Positions 48,951 to 59,000 of a stretch of 64,000 nt of DNA are shown here, in pieces. Numbering within the stretch: the stretch's first letter is position 1; each line of letters starts with the position of its first letter. This DNA comes from Branchiostoma floridae (lineage: Eukaryota; Chordata; Leptocardii; Amphioxiformes; Branchiostomatidae), in the NCBI RefSeq assembly GCF_000003815.2, contig NC_049987.1:2104761-2168760 (forward strand), read 5' to 3'. A model generated the notes under the pieces. The model searched no databases. It was not told the DNA's origin and saw nothing but the letters and a program-made list of their open reading frames with translations. Position numbers and translations under genes: made by a program.

Positions 48951-51900
48951 AATAGACAGAATGATCAAAGAGCACTATTTAAAATAACCATTTCTATTAA
49001 AGTCATCACTCGAGACTTTCGTACCGCTACAGGTAACACCGTTGGCATCCAAGGCATATCCGGGTTGACAGGAACAATAGAAACTTCCGTCAGTGTTGAC
49101 GCAGATTTGCTGACATCCACCGTTCTCTACTTCACACTCATTGTCATCTGAGTCACCTAGGACGAAGAGTATTGTACACACATAATATAATCATATTTCA
49201 AAGTAACCAATTAATCTGCTGGTAATAGGTATGATTTATATTTTTTATAATGCTTATAAATGTTTATCTTTTTATATCACTCATAAAGGTATTTATCATC
49301 CATTCTCTTGTCGGTTTGCTAGTGCTTATGCTCTAATTTATAGGTTTATGGCTAACGGTTACGATAAGATTAAGTCATCGGCTATTGATTTCTTTTGTGT
49401 TATTAAAGCGTTGTTTTTCAACTAGACTTCTTTGGTAGGTGAAGGTCCTGGGTTGTACCAGGCACGCATTTCCCTAGTATGTAGAGCAGGGTTGTAGTCA
49501 GCACCTTTCCTTCAGTCCTTTGAAGGAATTTTGCAGCTGGGGACTGAAAAAAGTTTTCCCCATTCCGTCCCCTGGGACAGACAAAATTGATATGTAAAGA
49601 TATAAAAAAACTGAAACCCATGTGTTCTTCTTCACCAAAACAGGTGCCATTGAGCAGCTTAGTCTACAAGCAAAATGCAGGAAATAGTGTTTCAGAGGGT
49701 CCGGATTTAAAAATTTTCTGGGACCCCTACCCCCTAGAAATGACGTGCAACGTCACGCCATGCCTTCGGTGCTCGATAGGATTCCCATTAAAATCAAGGG
49801 GACTGAAAATGATTTCAGGCTGGCTACAACCCCGATGTAGAGTCTGCGTCGTAGAAGCCTTTCTTCCTTCACCTAGGTCCAAATCATCCTTTTAGCATAG
49901 GTAAGAAGGGTAATTAGTCTATTGAGCCGAGTTGCATTTATATATCACAATCCAATCAATCAATCATCGCGCAGTGCCTAGATATCAAACGCCCAATATA
50001 TTGGGCACGCAGACCGACAAAATGATTAAGCGTATGTATTCCGTTCTCAAGCGTATGTAGTCCGGGTTATGCCGCGATTTGCCTCTAACTACAGATCGTA
50101 TGGATCTCAAATCTCAAAAACATTTTGACGAACTTGATGACGGCGTGTCAAACTTGAGTGTGTCGCCATCATGTTATGTACTTATATGTTGCAATAAAAA
50201 AAAAATCTGGAACTTGATACACAAGTTTAAACGCAGAAATGACTGTAGAGACGTCTTTGGGGGACTTAATGATAATTGTTTGTAGATGATTACATAGTGT
50301 TTTTTTCATTGCCATGACGACGGGTTTCGAAAAACATATTTTATAAATGGTTTTAGCAAACTATTTTCCAGGTTTTCTTTCTAAATCACACCCATTGTCT
50401 TACATGCATTACAATTGATGCCAACTATATCTTATGAAAAGTAACCAAATGTTGACGCTCTAGCGTTAGTCTTTTGAGACGTGGGCCTCAAAAGCATCCC
50501 TTGTCTGAATATGGTTAATAACCATGCGTTATTTATGAAAACATCTCCGATTAGACAACACGAGAGCGTATCGGCTTACAACTGGTTAGTGGCGAATTGA
50601 TCAGAGATACAGGACGCGAGTTTAAAACTGCGAAATGTTAGCACAAATCATTAGACAATTTGATATTCTCGTCACCTAACCAAACCATTAATATAAACAT
50701 TCATAAAGTAGCGTTAGATTGATAAAGGAATCTTAACATACCAATACATTGATGCGTCCCTGACAGGTGGTAACCAGGCCGGCAGGTACAGTAATAACTT
50801 CCCGCGGTATTAGTGCAGATGTGATCACACCCACCGTTGTTGCTAGAGCATTCGTTTACATCTGTAGGGACGAAATCATTCATTAACTGTTGATCATTCA
50901 AGTCACACCACGAAAAATCATATCTGAGTATACTTTCCGAACTACGGAAAGAAGATTTAAAGGCTTGGTGTCTACGTCTCCTAGAGGCCACTAAGACTAG
51001 GGGGTTTGACCTTTTCGAAACCTTTCCGTATTCGTAAATTAGATGAATATTACATCTTTACATTTTTATCTATGTTATAATTGATATAGATGAAACCGAT
51101 ATTACTGATGTACATAGGCTTTGACACGACTGCGTGTTCACTTACAACCAATCGCAATTGCCATTTTAAATACAGTGCCTCTGACGGTTTAGACTTGTAA
51201 GATATAATATCTTTTTTGATACATTTCCGTTACGTTTGAGCACTCCCCTTTTGTAAGGCTGCAGTTATAAAGTAACAAGCTATATAATATATCCTAACCT
51301 GAAAGGTTTCAACTTGCTAGATAAGTTGACAAAAGTAATTTGAAATCAACAATTAAGTTAAACTGTAATAAAACTTTCTCAAACTTTCGACTTCATCTAG
51401 CAGTATCCAGTCAGTCATGCCTGAATCTATTTTCAGTCATAGTCGCAGCTTACCTCGGCAGTATCGAGATGAATATAGCTGGTATCCAGGTCGACATGTG
51501 CACCGGTAACTCCCTACTGTATTCACACAGTTGTGGGCACACCCTCCATTGCTGCTGGCGCATTCGTTGCGATCTAGAAAATAACCGAGCTCATATATTT
51601 CTTTATTCATTTTTGACAATTTTGTTCTCTTTTGAAATGCATTGGTCATATTAACCAATTGTACACAACTTACTGTTTCTAGCAGTGACATTCCTCAAAA
51701 TTAAGATGTTTAAAGCGTAAGACCAAAAAATAAGAACGCTATGTAAATTATTTGCAATAGTCCTACAAATGCATAGTACTATAGATTTTTTAATGACAAA
51801 TGGACATACAGTTATGAGCACGTCTGTGTGTTTGATGTGTGCTCAGGTCTTTTCGTGTTGCATGTTTGTGTTTCCGGATATTTATCGTAAGGCACTGTAC

Positions 51901-54441
51901 GAACCTAATGGACACAATAAGGGCAGACCCTAAGGAAAGAGGACTTGAACCACTGCGGTCAGAAAGAAAACTGTGGGAGCTCAGGAAGCTGGCGATGAAT
52001 AGGACGCAGTGGAGAAAGATGAAGAAAGACTGATTGTTGATGCAGAGTGTCCAGACCACTGCATCAACAGAACACAGTAGACTACTACTACTACTATGTT
52101 GGAAGAAGGGCTGACTGAATTGTGATATTTTCTATGTGTTAGGAAAATGAAGGTCAAGGTCAAGTTTAGGCTTCCTTGTAAATAACCTTGACACTACAGC
52201 AATGACTTTCAATGACCAATGCCACCATATCAACTCATAATATTTCAATATTTTCAAATATTATCTTTATAATCCTACTACGAAATATTGAATAAACATA
52301 AAAGATAACAAGTACCTTGTCGAATAAGGAAAATTTCAACCTGAACAGTAAAAAGATATCGGTTTCGTTTCACGTCCGTGTACATACCTGTACATGAGCT
52401 TCCCGTGTACCCAGTACAGCATCGTCGACAGGTGGAATATGCCCTGCGGTAGGCGATCCTGAAAATGTGATAAAATACATGTATACGAGGTTTTGTAAGT
52501 ATCTTATACGTGTAGATGCGACTCTCACTTCTTTGCAACGATAGAAATGTTTCAACTAATAGGTTGCTCTATGGAAGAATAATGGAAGAACTTTACTGCA
52601 CTAAGACTTAACATCCTAATTAACATAACAAGGGCTAACACACGTCTTTGATACAGGGTCATGGTCTGGCTTTTAAAGACAATATCACTAATTTCAGCCC
52701 TAAACTTCCAAGCTTAACGTTTAAGATTTACTTTTAGGTGAATCGCACGAAAACCTGGATTGGCAACATATAATCTGAGCAATACAAAATATATCTGAAG
52801 CTTGGGAGGTAATATACTACCTCCTCTCAATACCGGAACGCCTTCAGCCGGTTTCTCAAGATGGTATGCCACTACATTTTCAGTACATGACCCGTCCTGG
52901 TTAGCCTTCTTCACAGACTTCTAGCTTTAGAGACCCTTAGCCTAATTGTTTTAACAAACCCGCCAGTTAGACCTCCAGGCGAAGAACAAAAGCCATCGCC
53001 TTAACCCTCATCCGACCGTTACATTTTTACGACGAATCTGACCGTATGGGGTCATTTTTGACCCCATTTTGTTTTGCTCATAGACATATTTCTGCTGGCT
53101 TATTTTGTCATTTCTATGTATTTACTGTTTCACTAACCTATGAAAAATATTTTGACAAGTTTTGGTGTCAGTAGCTATTACTCATTATCATAATTTATGC
53201 AGAAAATGAGGAAAACCCACATTTGCTCTGAAAATCTACCATACTAAACTTACTTAAACAATGTTTTGTTTTATCAATTTCTAAACAATCATTGTGGTGA
53301 TGCAATAATGCTGATAGCATAATAATGTTATTTAACAAGAAAAAATACAATATTTGTGAAAAGTAACGAATTTATTACTTAATTATGCACCATATTCCGC
53401 CATCTAAACACATACATACAATAACTCTTGTCTATTTTCCCGCAAAGATCTTTCTTGTAGGTTCCTTCTGCACATTCTGTCCATATATTGTTTTTAATTA
53501 ATTAGAAACACTTTCACTTTCATTAGCATAGGTAATTAGTGCGTATTATCATAATTTATGCAGAATGTCGAAAAACTGTGTTTTACACTAAAATACTAAA
53601 TTTCTTTCAAAATATTCGGTGTTTACTCATCTAAGCAACTATAACCTGTTGCTGCAATAGCAATAATGAGGAATGCCTTTTATTTCATTGAAATATCTTG
53701 ATATTTATGTAATTAATGATTCATAATTGGCTGGGGTCATTTTTGACCCCACCGAACAAGACACAAACTTTCAAGTATAGCTTATACAATAATGGGCAAA
53801 ACTCGGCGAAAAATTGGTAGATGTTGTAAGACATGTATACAAACAAATTCATGGAAGGATTTTTTTTCTCTGATGAAAAATGTTGCTGTGGCAGATTAAA
53901 ATATACGCCTGGGGTCAAAAATGACCCCATACGGTCGGATGAGGTTTAAGAAGTCTATTGTTCCTGGGATTTGATACAAAAGTGCTCTATTTAGGTATCT
54001 ACATTTACCTGTATCTTGTACATCTCTGCCAGTCCCATCCCCAGGTGCCACAGTTAACCTGGTAACTCTGGCGATAAGTCTGGGAGACGGAGCATTGGTA
54101 GGTCTGGAAACATGTGGAGCATCTGCGAAGCAAGATATTAGTAGAAAAAATCAAATAAAGAAGAAAATCAAAATTGAAAATCGAATCCTTTTTGGCTCAC
54201 ACATGCACCTGTAGGCTATGTCACATAGCAATGATACTTTGCGTAAATAAAGAAATGCCCAATTTACGCGTATAGTACAACCAGATTGCTTGTAATAAAA
54301 CAATATGTAACAACATAAAACAAATTTAGGTTTTTGAAGTGGCACGAAGTGAGTGAAGTTACGTGTTGTAAGGAAAACTAACTGTGAGTCGGGTATTACA
54401 GCAAGAACTGCCAGGCAGACGAACGCTATGGCGGCCCCCAT
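30718..54441 (-). CDS. MUC4-like membrane protein: EMI–EGF–NIDO–AMOP–VWD–EGF–TM (complete, 29 exons)
   Basis: The 29 minus-strand exons, all with GT–AG borders, sum to 4,398 nt, exactly 1,466 codons with no internal stop. Exons: 54441-54383, 54122-54009, 52458-52388, 51573-51454, 50861-50742, 49156-49025, 48662-48543, 47844-47705, 47082-46815, 46350-46247, 46111-46018, 45311-45168, 44772-44580, 43056-42891, 42034-41881, 40553-40413, 39707-39457, 37717-37552, 37119-36853, 36457-36246, 35817-35687, 35058-34859, 34583-34458, 33923-33804, 33222-33085, 32635-32510, 32215-32090, 31597-31315, 30829-30718. Order: signal peptide, EMI (20-81), EGF x4 (82-245), NIDO (246-495), AMOP (496-666), VWD with GDPH (667-~852), linker and Ig/cadherin-like region, EGF modules (to 1334), Thr-rich stalk, membrane helix (1407-1426), 39-residue tail. 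NIDO–AMOP–VWD–EGF–TM is the MUC4 arrangement; EMI and EGF at the front are additional. A surface adhesive or barrier role is inferred. Confidence 0.88.
32090..37119 (-). CDS. Mucin-like gene exons 19-27: linker, Ig/cadherin-like region and EGF modules
   Basis: Exon 19 (89 codons) is acidic with [12 protein letters not shown], as in the post-VWD segment of MUC4. Exon 20 encodes a beta-rich region with [25 protein letters not shown] and VTLLWNV, like an Ig/cadherin-type domain. Exons 21-22 are Cys-rich ([29 protein letters not shown]). Exons 23-27 are phase 1-1 EGF units ([51 protein letters not shown]). Many N-x-T/S sites suggest heavy glycosylation. Confidence 0.8.
33478..33657. repeat. MITE-like repeat with 'ttcgcggt' motifs
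   Basis: It begins ttactgtaaattgatttaag, then ttcgcggtagcag, and ends aaccgcgaacataaaacc, then atacagtaa. The motifs face each other. It is in an intron of the mucin-like gene and belongs to the same family as 39183-39393, 4680-4888 and 1894-2005. Confidence 0.55.
35430..35520 (-). repeat. tRNA-like SINE head
   Basis: On the minus strand gtcgtgtggcgtaacggcaa (A-box-like) and cctaggatcgaatccta (B-box-like) are about 45 bp apart, as in a tRNA. It lies in intron 21 of the mucin-like gene. Confidence 0.45.
35964..36135. mobile_element. TA-flanked MITE (pogo-like ends), copy 1
   Basis: The ends ccgtagaagccagt and aacggcttctac are inverted and flanked by TA (35962-35963, 36136-36137). Internal attgcac phrases recur. 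A second copy is at 45769-45889 and a right-end fragment (gcttctactgta) at about 36752-36763. Confidence 0.6.
37552..40553 (-). CDS. Mucin-like gene exons 16-18: VWD domain with GDPH site
   Basis: Exon 16 opens the VWD domain with [19 protein letters not shown] (G673-D-P-H676) and [10 protein letters not shown]. Exon 17 carries [19 protein letters not shown] and [10 protein letters not shown]. Exon 18 gives [27 protein letters not shown] and the [12 protein letters not shown] end seen in MUC4-type VWDs. In MUC2, MUC5AC and MUC4 the GDPH motif is cleaved autocatalytically between D and P. Confidence 0.82.
38142..39028. mobile_element. Long foldback MITE with mariner-like ends
   Basis: The two halves are near-complete inverted copies: cgagcggtgatcaataag… on the left and …ctttctgatcacccctcg on the right, both flanked by TA (38140-38141, 39029-39030). 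The inverted arms run for ~400 bp each, through cacaacttcatagtatgaagcc and the internal pair ctgggtgtcgcctgcaa / ttgtaggcgacacccag. There is no transposase frame. It lies in the mucin-like intron between exons 18 and 17. Confidence 0.8.
39183..39393. repeat. MITE-like repeat with 'ccgcgaa' motifs
   Basis: It runs from tgcaaaagttttcgcagtgg to ctccgcgaacttttatgca, with facing cgcggt / accgcg motifs. It is in mucin-like intron 17 and matches the 33.5-kb copy. Confidence 0.5.
39738..39912 (+). repeat. tRNA-derived SINE
   Basis: A tRNA-like head (gtgtggtagagcgttcgg, and B box ctgagttcgatccccgccg) is followed by ccgttgggaaaggcacttta and a cctcacttcacccagatgta tail. It lies in intron 16 of the mucin-like gene. 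Confidence 0.75.
40587..41511. mobile_element. TTAA-flanked (piggyBac-type) MITE, copy 2
   Basis: It aligns with copy 1 (23292-24243) over almost its whole length (gatgtcctataacgccagaa … ggtctgaatagggttaa). TTAA is at 40583-40586 and 41512-41515. The left terminus is lost: ccttttaggcatgagctaac replaces the ccctattcagaccggg end. Four TGACGTCA octamers are present. It is inserted 30 bp upstream of exon 16 of the mucin-like gene. Confidence 0.85.
41881..44772 (-). CDS. Mucin-like gene exons 13-15: AMOP domain
   Basis: A Cys-rich stretch contains [12 protein letters not shown] (exon 13), [11 protein letters not shown] (exon 14) and HRQCCVDSG…[11 protein letters not shown] (exon 15). The CPC…CCY…CC…C..F..RP order matches AMOP, an adhesion-associated extracellular domain known from MUC4, SUSD2 and isthmin. 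Exon 14 starts only ~34 bp from a TTAA-flanked MITE. Confidence 0.75.
43094..44017. mobile_element. TTAA-flanked (piggyBac-type) MITE, copy 3 (diverged subfamily)
   Basis: The ends ccctatccagactgggc and ccagtctggataggg follow TTAA (43090-43093) and precede TTAC (44018-44021). Poly-G and poly-C runs lie next to the ends. The interior is related to copies 1-2 mostly in inverted orientation (ccatggcaacacgaaaag). Three TGACGTCA octamers are present. It lies ~34 bp upstream of exon 14. Confidence 0.8.
44027..44340 (+). repeat. tRNA-derived SINE, longest copy
   Basis: The head has a B box cacgagttcgaatccgg, then ccgatcttgtgcccttagga, aagacactttacaccgcttt and a long tail including ggataggacgttaaatggag. 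It is inserted directly beside the TTAA MITE in mucin-like intron 13. It shares its centre with the 7.9- and 39.7-kb copies. Confidence 0.75.
45168..47844 (-). CDS. Mucin-like gene exons 8-12: NIDO domain
   Basis: The domain opens with [10 protein letters not shown] (nidogen LxPFG-type start), then [34 protein letters not shown] and FAHFIYP, and ends near [13 protein letters not shown]. These are the strand motifs of the NIDO domain shared by nidogen, MUC4, alpha-tectorin and SNED1. Five exons with mixed phases join without a break. Confidence 0.8.
45660..45766. repeat. Short 'tgtggcgaaac' tandem
   Basis: Four imperfect copies of aactgtggcgaaacgtactg-like units occur at about 45700-45757, directly before the pogo-like MITE. 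Confidence 0.5.
45769..45889. mobile_element. TA-flanked MITE (pogo-like ends), copy 2
   Basis: A 121-bp element: ends cagtggaagccagttgattg and aattaagcggcttctactg, flanked by TA on both sides (45767-45768, 45890-45891). It is in the intron between exons 11 and 12 of the mucin-like gene. Confidence 0.7.
48543..51573 (-). CDS. Mucin-like gene exons 4-7: four EGF domains
   Basis: Each exon is one symmetrical phase 1-1 EGF unit of 120-132 nt: [16 protein letters not shown]…, [16 protein letters not shown]…, [18 protein letters not shown]…, [16 protein letters not shown]…. The D-x-N-E-C start and N.. GSF/Y.C.C pattern indicate calcium-binding EGF modules. Class 1-1 exons explain how such units can be shuffled without frame loss. 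Confidence 0.85.
48897..48950. repeat. (TG)n microsatellite
   Basis: An uninterrupted tgtgtg run of about 40 bp follows gtgtgcgcgtg, in an intron of the mucin-like gene. Confidence 0.9.
49488..49833. mobile_element. MITE with 'ggggttgtag' inverted ends
   Basis: The left end gggttgtagtcagcacc and right end ggctggctacaacccc are inverted. Inner parts (cctttccttcagtcc / gggactgaaaatgatttc) also pair. It is in mucin-like intron 5 and non-coding. Confidence 0.5.
50281..50514. mobile_element. Right-end fragment of a TTAA MITE
   Basis: The tail gggcctcaaaagcatccctt, then gtctgaatatgg and TTAA (50515-50518), matches the termini of copies 1-2. Upstream sequence (attgccatgacgacggg) is a diverged version of their ccatggcaac region. 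The left border is not defined. Confidence 0.55.
51905..52110 (+). mobile_element. Probable LINE 3' remnant (RTE-like ORF2 end)
   Basis: The frame [20 protein letters not shown], then [21 protein letters not shown] and a stop, resembles the short C-terminal domain behind the RT of RTE/BovB-type LINEs (…DRxxWRxx…). A (CTA)n run follows. It lies in the mucin-like intron between exons 4 and 3. Confidence 0.4.
52388..54441 (-). CDS. Mucin-like gene exons 1-3: signal peptide and EMI domain
   Basis: Exon 1 encodes [19 protein letters not shown], a typical signal peptide. The ATG at 54441 is the first in frame and is preceded by caucagg. Exons 2-3 give a Cys-rich, aromatic module with [12 protein letters not shown] and ending [14 protein letters not shown], the classic EMI end (CCxGYxGxxC). 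EMI domains mediate multimer formation in EMILIN/multimerin-type matrix proteins. Exon 3 ends in phase 1, matching the EGF exon that follows. Confidence 0.8.
53005..53945. mobile_element. TTAA-flanked (piggyBac-type) MITE, second family
   Basis: TTAA at 53001-53004 and 53946-53949 flanks ends ccctcatccgaccgt and acggtcggatgaggt. Next to each end and inside are ggggtcatttttgacccc palindromes. The 941-bp interior is non-coding. It lies in mucin-like intron 2. Confidence 0.82.
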
Positions 54442-55030
54442 CCTGATGGACAAAAAGAAGGAAACAATGTGACTACCTTTATAGGATAGATTGCGTGCTA
54501 ACCACGGTGTATTTCACACATCATGCATACAATCGCATAAGAAAAAAAAAGCAAGATCCGTATAAAAGCTGCCTCTCAGTGGTAGTTAACGTGTAGATAT
54601 ACAGGAAAAGAGCGTTATATAAATGCTATATCATAAGGTGAATTCAAAGTCGTGTTGTACTTGTATATGCTAACATGGTATGCAGTTAAGGTCGACTTTG
54701 GTTAGACATAAGGACGGTTGGATGGCTGAAGGTAGGCCCAATACTATATAGCATTAGTGATTTCAATTGTATGTCATAAAGCAGTACTAGTTGTGACACA
54801 CAAGTGGTGAAAGGTATAGACGTCTAGTACCAAGACGACGTCAACTTTTAACCGGACGGAAAAAGTTGGGATGAAATCGCGGAAAGGTCCTGTGGCGTTT
54901 GTAAGTTGAACAAGGGCTTCAGACTCACAATGAAACACGCTCATAGTCATTCTGTCCAATCCTATAAGCCCACATGCATATATAAATGACTGTATAACTG
55001 CACATTCTATCGTTTCGTGTTTAACAACTT
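54442..55030. other. Region upstream of the mucin-like gene
   Basis: The promoter of the minus-strand mucin-like gene should be here. I see no clear TATA box at a fixed distance, and no other gene. Confidence 0.4.
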
Positions 55031-55587
55031 TTAAGCCCCCTTCACACGAGAGCACGAATGAGCCGGAATGCCGTCGGAATGAAAATTCTTTTCTATTCCT
55101 CGCAATTTCTGGTAATTCGCAGTGCGTTCTAACTGCATTCCAGCTATTGTGCCTGGTCTTTTGGCTAGCTCGAAAGTTTTTGACATGTTGAAAACTGTTC
55201 AGGTGCGTTCGAAGTGGAAAAATATCGAATGGCATTCATAGTAGATTCTAAGTGTATTCTAATACCTTTGTATTTTCCTTATTTTACATGTTGTTTGTAC
55301 CTGCAATTAGCCCTCGGCAAGAATTTGCAATAAACATAAACAATTATTGTAATTGCAGTCTGACCGCATTCTGTGGCATTCCAACATTATTAGAAACATT
55401 GTTATCTCATTCGATGGAGAATCGAACCGGCAAGCCATCTTAAATCCTGCCCGAATGTGTCCGAAAGAATATCTGGAATGTAGTCGGAATGTCTAGAATA
55501 CACTACGAATGTACAGGAATAGAAAAGAATTTTCATTCTGACGGCATTCTGGCTCATTCCTACTCAAGCTCATGTGAAGGGGATTTA
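55031..55587. mobile_element. TTAA-ended MITE with ~70-bp inverted ends
   Basis: The left arm ttaagcccccttcacacgag … gaatgaaaattcttttctat is mirrored by aatagaaaagaattttcatt … catgtgaaggggatttaa. TTAA stands at both edges (55031-55034, 55584-55587). A long minus-strand frame overlaps it but has no domain. Confidence 0.7.
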
Positions 55588-55612
55588 AGGCCCATTTAGA
55601 AAGTGGCAGATG

Positions 55613-56050
55613 TTTCGTGTAAGACATCACGAAATCGCCGGCAAGCGCAGCCAGGCTTGCGGGGGTCTATCGGGGTCCATGCCCGACTGCGCCGTCCATG
55701 TGTACGCTACATCATCACAGTGTACGCGTCGATAACGTCACGAAATTGTCGGCAAGCGCAGCCAGGGATACGGGGGCCTGTCGGGGCCCGTGCCCGATAG
55801 CGCCGTCCATGTGTACGCTACATCATCACGATGTACACGTCGATAACGTCACGAATTTGTCGGCAAGCGCAGCCAGAGATACGGGGTCCTGTCGGGGCCC
55901 GTGCCCGATCGCGCCGTCCATGTGTACGCCACATCATCACGATGTACGCGTCGATAACGTCACGAAATTGTCGGCAAGCGCAGCCAGGGATGCGGGGCCC
56001 ATCAAGGTGCATGCCCGATCGCGCAGTACATGTGAAAGGCGCATCATCGC
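55613..56050 (+). repeat. 111-bp tandem repeat, left arm
   Basis: The landmark gcaagcgcagcca occurs at 55641, 55752, 55863 and 55974, exactly 111 bp apart. The unit also holds gtacgcgtcgataacgtcac and gcgccgtccatgtgtacg. It forms the outer part of the left arm of a large inverted structure. Confidence 0.9.
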
Positions 56051-59000
56051 TGTTGCGCATGGCCGTTCCTACTGGTGTATTACACTATACATATGGTCTA
56101 AAATGCCATGTAGCATTGTAGCAGGTCTTGCCGCCATTAGGGTATCGGGGCATGTCACTGCTCGTGTGCGGGATGACCTGGGCTTTCCGCCGTAAAAGAT
56201 ATTGTGGTTGATCGTTTCGACTGGTGTGACATTATACGGATGGTCTAAAATATTCTGTAGTATTGTAGTATTGTAGCAGATCTTGCCGCTGTGAGGCTAG
56301 CGGGGTACACCGCTGCTCACGTACGGGGCGACCTGGCCTTTCATGCCGTAAAAGATATTGAGGTTGACCGTTTCTCCTGATGTATCACATTATACGTATG
56401 GTCTGAAAGGCCCTGTAGTAGTGTAGTATTGTAGTAGGTCTTGCCGCTACGAGGGTAGCGGGGCACGCCACTGCTGGTGTACGGGACGACCTGGGCTTTC
56501 AGCCGTAGAAGATATTGTGGTTGACCGTTTCTACTGATGTATCACATTATACGTATGGTCTGAAATGCCCTGTAGTAGTGTAGTATTGTAGTAGGTCTTG
56601 CCGCTACGAGGGTAGCGGGGCACGCCACTGCTGGTGTACGGGACGACCTGGCCTTTCAGCCGTAGAAGATATTGTGGTTGACCGTTTCTATTGATGTATC
56701 ACATTATACAGATGGTCTGAAATGCCCTGTACGTAGTAGTGTAGTATTGTAGTAGGTCTTGCCACTACAAGGGTATCGGGGCATGCCACTTCTCGTGTAC
56801 GGGACGACCTGGGCTTTCAGCCGTAGAAGATATTGTGGTTGATCGTTTCGACTGGTGTGACATTTTATGGATGGTCTAAAATGCCCTGTAGTAGTGTAGT
56901 ATTGTAGTAAGTCTCACCGCTATAAGGGTACAGCGCTGCTCACGTACGGGGCGACCTGGCCTTTTATGCCGTAAAAGATATTTAGGTTGACCGTTTCTAC
57001 TGATGTATTACATTTTACAGATGGTCTGAAATGCCCTGTAGTAGCGTAGTATTGTAGGTCTTGCCGTTACGAGAGTAGGGGGGCAAGCCACTGCTGGTGT
57101 ACGGGACGACCTGGCCTTTCATGCCGTAAAAGATCTTGAGGTTGACCGTTCCTACTGATGTATTACATTATACAGATGGTCTGAAATGCCCTGTAGTAGT
57201 GTAGTATTGTAGGTCTTGCCGCTACGAGAGTAGGGGGGCAAGCCACTGCTGGTGTACGGGACGACCTGGCCTTTCATGCCGTAAAAGATCTTGAGGTTGA
57301 CCGTTCCTACTGATGTATTACATTATACAGATGGTCTGAAATGCCCTGTAGTAGTGTAGTATTGTAGTAGGTCTTGCCGCTACGAGGGTAGCGGGGCACG
57401 CCACTGCTGGTGTACGGGACGACCTGGCCTTTCATGCCGTAAAAGATCTTGAGGTTAACCGTTCCTACTGATGTATTACATTATACAGATGGTCTGAAAT
57501 GCCCTGTAGTAGTGTTGTATTGTAGTAGGTCTTGCCGCTACGAGGCTAGCGGGGTACACCGCTGCTCACGTACGGGGCGACCTGGCCTTTCATGCCGTAA
57601 AAGATCTTGAGGTTGACCGTTTCTACTGATGTATTACATTATACAGATGGTCTGAAATGCCCTGTAGTAGTGTAGTATTGTAGTAGGTCTTGCCGCTACG
57701 AGGGTAGCGGGGCACGCCACTGCTGGTGTACGGGACGACCTGGCCTTTCATGCCGTAAAAGATCTTGAGGTTAACCGTTCCTACGTATACTGATGTATTA
57801 CATTATACAGATGGTCTGAAATGCCCTGTAGTAGTGTAGTATTGTAGTAAGTCTTACCGCTACAATGGTATCGGGGTACACCGCTGCTCACGTACGGGGC
57901 GACCTGGCCTTTCATGCCGTAAAAGATATTGAGGTTGACCGTTCCTACTGATGTATCACATTATACAGATGGTCTGAAATGCCCTGTAGTAGTGTAGTAT
58001 TGTAGTAGGTCTTGCCGCTACGAGGGTAGCGGGGCACGCCACTGCTGGTGTACGGGACGACCTGGCCTTTCATGCCGTAAAAGATATTGAGGTTAACCGT
58101 TCCTACTGATGTATTACATTATACAGATGGTCTGAAATTCCCTGTAGTAGTGTAGTATTGTAGTAGGTCTTGCCGCTACGAGGGTAGCGGGGCACGCCAC
58201 TGCTGGTGTACGGGACGACCTGGCCTTTCATGCCGTAAAAGATCTTGAGGTTGACCGTTCCTACTGATGTATTACATTATACAGATGGTCTGAAATGCCC
58301 TGTAGTAGTGTAGTATTGTAGGTCTTGCCGCTACGAGAGTAGGGGGGCAAGCCACTGCTGGTGTACGGGACGACCTGGCCTTTCATGCCGTAAAAGATCT
58401 TGAGGTTATACGTTCCTACTGATGTATTACATTATACAGATGGTCTGAAATGCCCCGTAGTAGTGTAGTATTGTAGTAGGTCTTGCCGCTACGAGGGTAG
58501 CGGGGCACGCCACTGCTGGTGTACGGGACGACCTGGCCTTTCATGCCGTAAAAGATCTTGAGGTTAACCGTTCCTACTGATGTATTACATTATACAGATG
58601 GTCTGAAATGCCCTGTAGTAGTGTTGTATTGTAGTAGGTCTTGCCGCTACGAGGCTAGCGGGGTACACCGCTGCTCACGTACGGGGCGACCTGGCCTTTC
58701 ATGCCGTAAAAGATCTTGAGGTTGACCGTTCCTACTGATGTATCACATTATACAGATGGTCTGAAATGCCCTGTAGTAGTGTAGTATTGTAGTAGGTCTT
58801 GCCGCTACGAGGGTAGCGGGGCACGCCACTGCTGGTGTACGGGACGACCTGGCCTTTCATGCCGTAAAAGATCTTGAGGTTAACCGTTCCTACTGATGTA
58901 TTACATTATACAGATGGTCTAAAATGCCCTGTAGTTAAGTGTAGTATTGTAGTAGGTCTTGCCGCTACGAGGGTAGCGGGGCACGCCACTGCTGGTGTAC

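Noticed and set aside
49231-49425. 64-codon plus-strand frame
   Set aside because: AT-rich intronic sequence; no domain, no splice support.
54774-55235. 153-codon minus-strand frame
   Set aside because: Half of it lies in the inverted arm of the TTAA MITE at 55031; no signature, no splice signals.
55698-56195. 165-codon frame through the 111-bp satellite
   Set aside because: Open only because the unit is 3×37 bp; other frames are open too.
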